Assembly (NCBI RefSeq): GCF_001276515.1
Contig: NZ_LDVZ01000030.1
Span: 1-12,624, forward strand
Reading direction: 5' to 3'
Source: Haemophilus sp. C1
Lineage (GTDB): Bacteria > Pseudomonadota > Gammaproteobacteria > Enterobacterales > Pasteurellaceae
Length of the DNA stretch: 12,624 bases
This document shows positions 9,764 to 12,624 of this stretch, piece by piece. The position numbers and the translations under genes are program-made. Positions within the stretch are counted from its first letter, which is position 1. Each line of letters opens with the position of its first letter. The notes under the pieces were generated by a model. It worked only from the letters and a program-made list of their open reading frames with translations. It had not been told where the DNA came from and did no database searches.

Positions 9764-10230
9764 CGAGCGTGATTTATCCTGGCACTTTTGACCCGATTAC
9801 AAACGGTCATTTAGACATTATTGAAAGAAGTGCGGTAATTTTTCCTCGTGTTTTAGTGGCGGTGGCAAATAGTCCAAGCAAAAAAACGCTATTTTCTTTG
9901 GAGGAACGCGTAGAACTTGTTCGTCAATCTGTTGCACATTTATCCAATGTGGAAGTGTTTGGCTTTTCTGATTTGTTGGCAAATGTGATTAAACAGCACA
10001 ATATTTCTGCCATTATTCGCGGCGTACGCACAACAACAGATTTTGAATATGAACTGCAATTGGCGGCACTGAATCGTTTACTCACAAAAGGCACAGATAG
10101 TCTGTTTTTCCCACCAGTAGAAAAATGGGCGTTTGTTTCTTCCACTATTGTGCGTGAAATTTATTTGCATGGCGGAGATGTGGCGGAGTTAGTTCCTGTG
10201 CCCGTGTTTAATGCGTTAAAAGCTCGATGA
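9760..10230 (+). CDS. coaD: Phosphopantetheine adenylyltransferase
   Basis: Joins ATP and 4'-phosphopantetheine to give dephospho-CoA, the penultimate step of coenzyme A synthesis. At 156 residues it is the normal length. The nucleotidyltransferase motif TNGH (14-17) follows [13 protein letters not shown] (85-90) and [13 protein letters not shown] are family signatures. SSTIVRE (127-133) is the ISSTxxRE-type ATP-binding motif, with Val where many homologues have Ile just before it. GGAG at 9748-9751 serves as ribosome binding site inside waaA, and the genes overlap by four bases, so translation is coupled. waaA-coaD adjacency is widespread in Gammaproteobacteria; the old name kdtB reflects it. 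The stop overlaps the next small gene. Confidence 0.97.
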   Translation: MTSVIYPGTFDPITNGHLDIIERSAVIFPRVLVAVANSPSKKTLFSLEERVELVRQSVAHLSNVEVFGFSDLLANVIKQHNISAIIRGVRTTTDFEYELQLAALNRLLTKGTDSLFFPPVEKWAFVSSTIVREIYLHGGDVAELVPVPVFNALKAR

Positions 10231-10439
10231 TAAAAATCTTTGTTTTTTTAACCGCACTTATCGCTTTATCTGGTTGTGGTTCTGTGGTCAAACTTATCGA
10301 TCCAACAGAAAAATATACCGCCTATGCAGGGGCTGCTTATGATCTTGAAATGGCGCAACAATGGGGATTGCCAGTCTTAGATTTGCCTCTCTCATTTTTA
10401 TTAGACACCGTATTACTGCCCTATGCGTGGGCTCAATAA
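10227..10439 (+). CDS. Small YceK/YidQ-like lipoprotein (DUF1375 type)
   Basis: Predicted 70-residue lipoprotein of unknown function. A basic start and hydrophobic stretch ([10 protein letters not shown]) lead to the lipobox LSGC, so C17 should be lipidated after signal peptidase II cleavage, leaving a mature chain of 54 residues. The mature part contains [13 protein letters not shown] and the conserved-looking [16 protein letters not shown], which recalls the E. coli YceK/YidQ family. No residue in the +2 position suggests inner-membrane retention (Gly18), so the outer membrane is likely. The gene is short but real: it overlaps coaD as ATGA, has a clean lipobox, and an uptake signal (10251-10259) encodes TAL in its signal peptide. 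It ends five bases before rep. Confidence 0.88.
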   Translation: MIKIFVFLTALIALSGCGSVVKLIDPTEKYTAYAGAAYDLEMAQQWGLPVLDLPLSFLLDTVLLPYAWAQ

Positions 10440-10444
10440 TTCTT

Positions 10445-12457
10445 ATGAAACTCAATCCTCAACAACAACAAGCCGTTGAATATGTGACAGGCCCTTGTCT
10501 TGTGCTTGCTGGCGCAGGCTCTGGCAAAACTCGCGTAATCATTAATAAAATCGCCCATTTAATTGAAAAGTGCGGGTATTCTCCGAAACAAATTGCCGCT
10601 GTTACTTTTACGAATAAAGCCGCACGCGAGATGAAAGAGCGTGTGGCACATTCCATTGGCAAAGAACAATCCAAAGGCTTGCTCGTTTCCACTTTTCATA
10701 CGCTCGGTTTTGACATTATTAAGCGTGAATATAAAGCGTTGGGCTTTAAATCAAATATGACCTTGTTTGATGAACATGATCAATTTGCGTTGTTAAAAGA
10801 GCTAACCTCTGATGTGTTAAAAGAAGATAAGGATTTATTGCGTGAGTTAATTTCAGTGATCTCTAACTGGAAGAATGATTTGATTTCGCCAAAACAGGCG
10901 TTTGCGTTGGCGCGTGATGCTAAATATCAAACTTTCGCAAAATGTTATGAGTGTTATGCCACACAAATTCGAGCTTACAATGCCCTTGATTTTGATGATT
11001 TAATTATGCTGCCGACGTTGTTATTTAAGCAAAATGAAGAAGTGCGGTCAAAATGGCAGGCAAAAATTCGTTATTTGTTGGTGGATGAATATCAAGACAC
11101 CAATACCAGTCAATATGAGCTGATTAAACTTTTAGTGGGGGATCGTGCCTGTTTCACTGTGGTGGGAGATGATGACCAATCTATTTATTCGTGGCGTGGC
11201 GCACGACCAGAAAATATGGTGCGTTTACGCGATGATTTCCCTCGTTTACAAGTGATTAAGCTAGAGCAAAATTACCGTTCAACCCAGCGTATTTTACATT
11301 GTGCTAATATCTTGATTGATAACAATGATCACGTGTTTGATAAGAAACTCTTTTCAACCATTGGAGAAGGGGAGAAATTGCTTGTTATCGAAGCAAAAAA
11401 TGAAGAACACGAAGCAGAGCGGATTGTCGCAGAGTTGATCGCCCATCGTTTTAGCCGTAAAACCAAATATAAAGATTATGCGATTTTGTATCGAGGCAAT
11501 CATCAATCCCGATTACTCGAAAAAGTACTGATGCAAAACCGTATTCCTTACAAAATTTCGGGCGGTACTTCTTTTTTCTCCCGAGCAGAAATCAAAGATA
11601 TGATGGCGTATTTGCGCTTGGTGGTGAATCAAGATGATGACGCCGCATTCCTGCGTATTGTGAATACACCGAAGCGTGAAATTGGCACCGCGACGTTACA
11701 AAAACTTGGGGAGTTGGCTCAGGAAAAACACATCAGTTTATTTGAGGCTATTTTTGAATTTGAACTTATTCAACGCATCACGCCAAAAGCCTATGATTCA
11801 TTGCAAAAATTTGGCCGTTGGATTGTCGAACTTAATGATGAAATTCAACGCTCTGAACCTGAACGTGCGGTACGTTCAATGTTATCCGCAATTCATTATG
11901 AAGAATATTTGTACGAATATGCAACAAGCCCTAAAGCGGCAGAAATGCAAAGTAAGAATGTCGCCACGCTATTTGATTGGGTTGCGGATATGTTAAAAGG
12001 CGATGAAACCAATGAACCGATGAACCTTAATCAAGTAGTAACCCGCCTAACATTACGGGATATGTTGGAGCGAGGCGAAGACGATGATGAGAGCGATCAA
12101 GTTCAACTGATGACATTGCATGCATCTAAAGGATTGGAATTTCCTTATGTTTATTTGATTGGTATGGAAGAGGGCATTTTGCCCCACCAAACTAGCATTG
12201 ATGAAGACAACGTGGAAGAAGAACGCCGCTTGGCTTATGTGGGTATTACAAGAGCGCAAAAAGAACTTACTTTTTCCTTATGTCGTGAGCGCCGTCAATA
12301 TGGTGAATTAGTTCGTCCTGAACCGAGCCGATTTTTAGCTGAATTACCCAATGATGATGTACTGTGGGAACGCGATAAACCAAAACTCACCACCGAGCAA
12401 AAACAAGAAAAAACACAAAATCAACTTGATAGATTGAGGGCAATTTTGAAAAGTTAA
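10445..12457 (+). CDS. rep: ATP-dependent DNA helicase Rep
   Basis: Superfamily 1A helicase moving 3' to 5' on single-stranded DNA; in E. coli Rep travels with the replisome and clears bound proteins and helps restart forks. The ATG at 10445 gives [19 protein letters not shown], matching the E. coli Rep N-terminus, and 670 residues against about 673. An in-frame ATG at 10361 would add 28 residues that only translate the lipoprotein gene in another frame, so it was not used. Motif I is GAGSGKT (23-29); motif Ia region is [13 protein letters not shown]; motif II is VDEYQDTN with D214 and E215; motif [16 protein letters not shown]; motif IV LEQNYRS; motif [16 protein letters not shown]; motif [12 protein letters not shown]. 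No good Shine-Dalgarno is seen, so translation may depend on termination of the lipoprotein gene five bases before. UvrD, the nearest paralogue, fits less well. Confidence 0.97.
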   Translation: MKLNPQQQQAVEYVTGPCLVLAGAGSGKTRVIINKIAHLIEKCGYSPKQIAAVTFTNKAAREMKERVAHSIGKEQSKGLLVSTFHTLGFDIIKREYKALGFKSNMTLFDEHDQFALLKELTSDVLKEDKDLLRELISVISNWKNDLISPKQAFALARDAKYQTFAKCYECYATQIRAYNALDFDDLIMLPTLLFKQNEEVRSKWQAKIRYLLVDEYQDTNTSQYELIKLLVGDRACFTVVGDDDQSIYSWRGARPENMVRLRDDFPRLQVIKLEQNYRSTQRILHCANILIDNNDHVFDKKLFSTIGEGEKLLVIEAKNEEHEAERIVAELIAHRFSRKTKYKDYAILYRGNHQSRLLEKVLMQNRIPYKISGGTSFFSRAEIKDMMAYLRLVVNQDDDAAFLRIVNTPKREIGTATLQKLGELAQEKHISLFEAIFEFELIQRITPKAYDSLQKFGRWIVELNDEIQRSEPERAVRSMLSAIHYEEYLYEYATSPKAAEMQSKNVATLFDWVADMLKGDETNEPMNLNQVVTRLTLRDMLERGEDDDESDQVQLMTLHASKGLEFPYVYLIGMEEGILPHQTSIDEDNVEEERRLAYVGITRAQKELTFSLCRERRQYGELVRPEPSRFLAELPNDDVLWERDKPKLTTEQKQEKTQNQLDRLRAILKS

Positions 12458-12471
12458 TAAAATGACTTTTT
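12449..12471 (+). terminator. Weak AU-rich hairpin at the end of rep
   Basis: AAAAGT (12449-12454) can pair with ACTTTT (12465-12470) around the rep stop codon, followed by one further T. Only one G-C pair is present, so termination would be weak if it occurs. Confidence 0.25.
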
Positions 12472-12501
12472 AAATATAGATTAAAAGATGTAATTACAAT
12501 T

Positions 12502-12535
12502 TTATCTCAATTGGTTTTTTATTACTTTGAGATAA
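12502..12535. repeat. Nine-base inverted repeat downstream of rep
   Basis: TTATCTCAA (12502-12510) and TTGAGATAA (12527-12535) are perfect complements with a 16-base AT-rich loop. There is no T-run after it, so it is a poor terminator. It could be a transcript-end stem or a protein-binding site. The right arm also supplies a TTGAGA that could act as a -35 box for a gene beyond the window, with TATCAT (12548-12553) as -10 at a short spacing. Confidence 0.4.
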
Positions 12536-12565
12536 GTTATATGGATTTATCATTAAGGATTACTC

Positions 12566-12581
12566 AAGCAAACGTTTACTT
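12566..12581. promoter_or_regulatory. Candidate PurR/LacI-family operator
   Basis: AAGCAAACGTTTACTT matches 13 of 16 positions of the enterobacterial PurR box as I remember it (ACGCAAACGTTTGCGT), including the whole central CAAACGTTT. LacI/GalR-family repressors bind such palindromes with a central CG. It lies 109 bases after rep and about 40 bases before the right edge, where an operator for a + strand gene starting at or past 12621 would sit. Whether PurR, another LacI-type regulator or nothing binds it is not shown by sequence. Confidence 0.4.
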
Positions 12582-12624
12582 TTAATAAATAAGAAATAAA
12601 TAGAGAAAAATGTGAGCTAAATGA

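Larger units (their letters stand above)
12458..12624. other. Intergenic region after rep, right edge
   Basis: AT-rich stretch without a convincing gene. Besides the inverted repeat and operator-like site it has an ATG at 12621-12623, the very last bases, with purine-rich sequence upstream; this could be the first codon of the next gene but cannot be judged from one codon. Confidence 0.5.

Noticed and set aside
10361..10444. Longer rep frame starting at ATG 10361
   Set aside because: The 28 extra residues overlap the lipoprotein gene in another frame and have no counterpart in Rep; the ATG at 10445 gives the family N-terminus.
12541..12585. Short frame of 14 codons (MDLSLRITQANVYF)
   Set aside because: Too short, no clear ribosome binding site, and it overlaps the operator-like site; chance is the simplest explanation.

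Overview
The window looks like a stretch of the Haemophilus influenzae chromosome, or that of a very close relative. The base composition is AT-rich. At least sixteen exact copies of the Haemophilus DNA uptake signal (AAGTGCGGT or its complement) were found by eye. A haemoglobin-haptoglobin receptor gene opens with CCAA tetranucleotide repeats. The gene order (hgp, yheS, yrdD-like, tsaC, aroE, tag, lgtF, waaA, coaD, yceK-like, rep) agrees with what I remember of the H. influenzae Rd region around HI0661 to HI0649. No database search was possible, so species and locus names rest on recognition and memory.

Left part (1-3107): a TonB-dependent outer-membrane receptor of the Hgp family, cut by the left edge inside its CCAA repeat tract. 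In the sequence as given the repeats are in frame with the receptor, so the visible part is in the ON phase; the other two frames hit stops within 50 bases. It ends in a terminator made from two head-to-head uptake signals.

Middle left (3239-7656): five genes on the + strand. They are yheS (ABC-F ATPase), a four-zinc-finger yrdD-like protein, tsaC (tRNA threonylcarbamoyladenosine synthesis), aroE (shikimate dehydrogenase) and tag (3-methyladenine DNA glycosylase I). Spacing is tight (9, 15 and 3 bases, then a 4-base overlap), which suggests one transcription unit. yrdD-tsaC-aroE is also a familiar neighbourhood in enterobacteria.

Middle right (7653-9763): lgtF on the - strand converges on tag with a 4-base overlap and diverges from waaA across 62 bases. 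Both lgtF and waaA build the inner core of lipooligosaccharide. A perfect 11-base inverted repeat followed by a U-run on the - strand lies inside the 3' end of tag, placed to end the lgtF transcript.

Right part (8480-12457): waaA, coaD, a small YceK-like lipoprotein and rep form a packed + strand series (two ATGA overlaps, then a 5-base gap). They mix envelope synthesis, coenzyme A synthesis and DNA replication. The last 167 bases hold no convincing gene, but do contain a PurR/LacI-type operator-like palindrome that may control a gene beginning at or beyond the right edge.

I see no new multi-gene system here. The points of most interest are the phase-variable receptor with its five cysteine pairs, the terminator hidden inside tag, and the operator-like site at the right edge.
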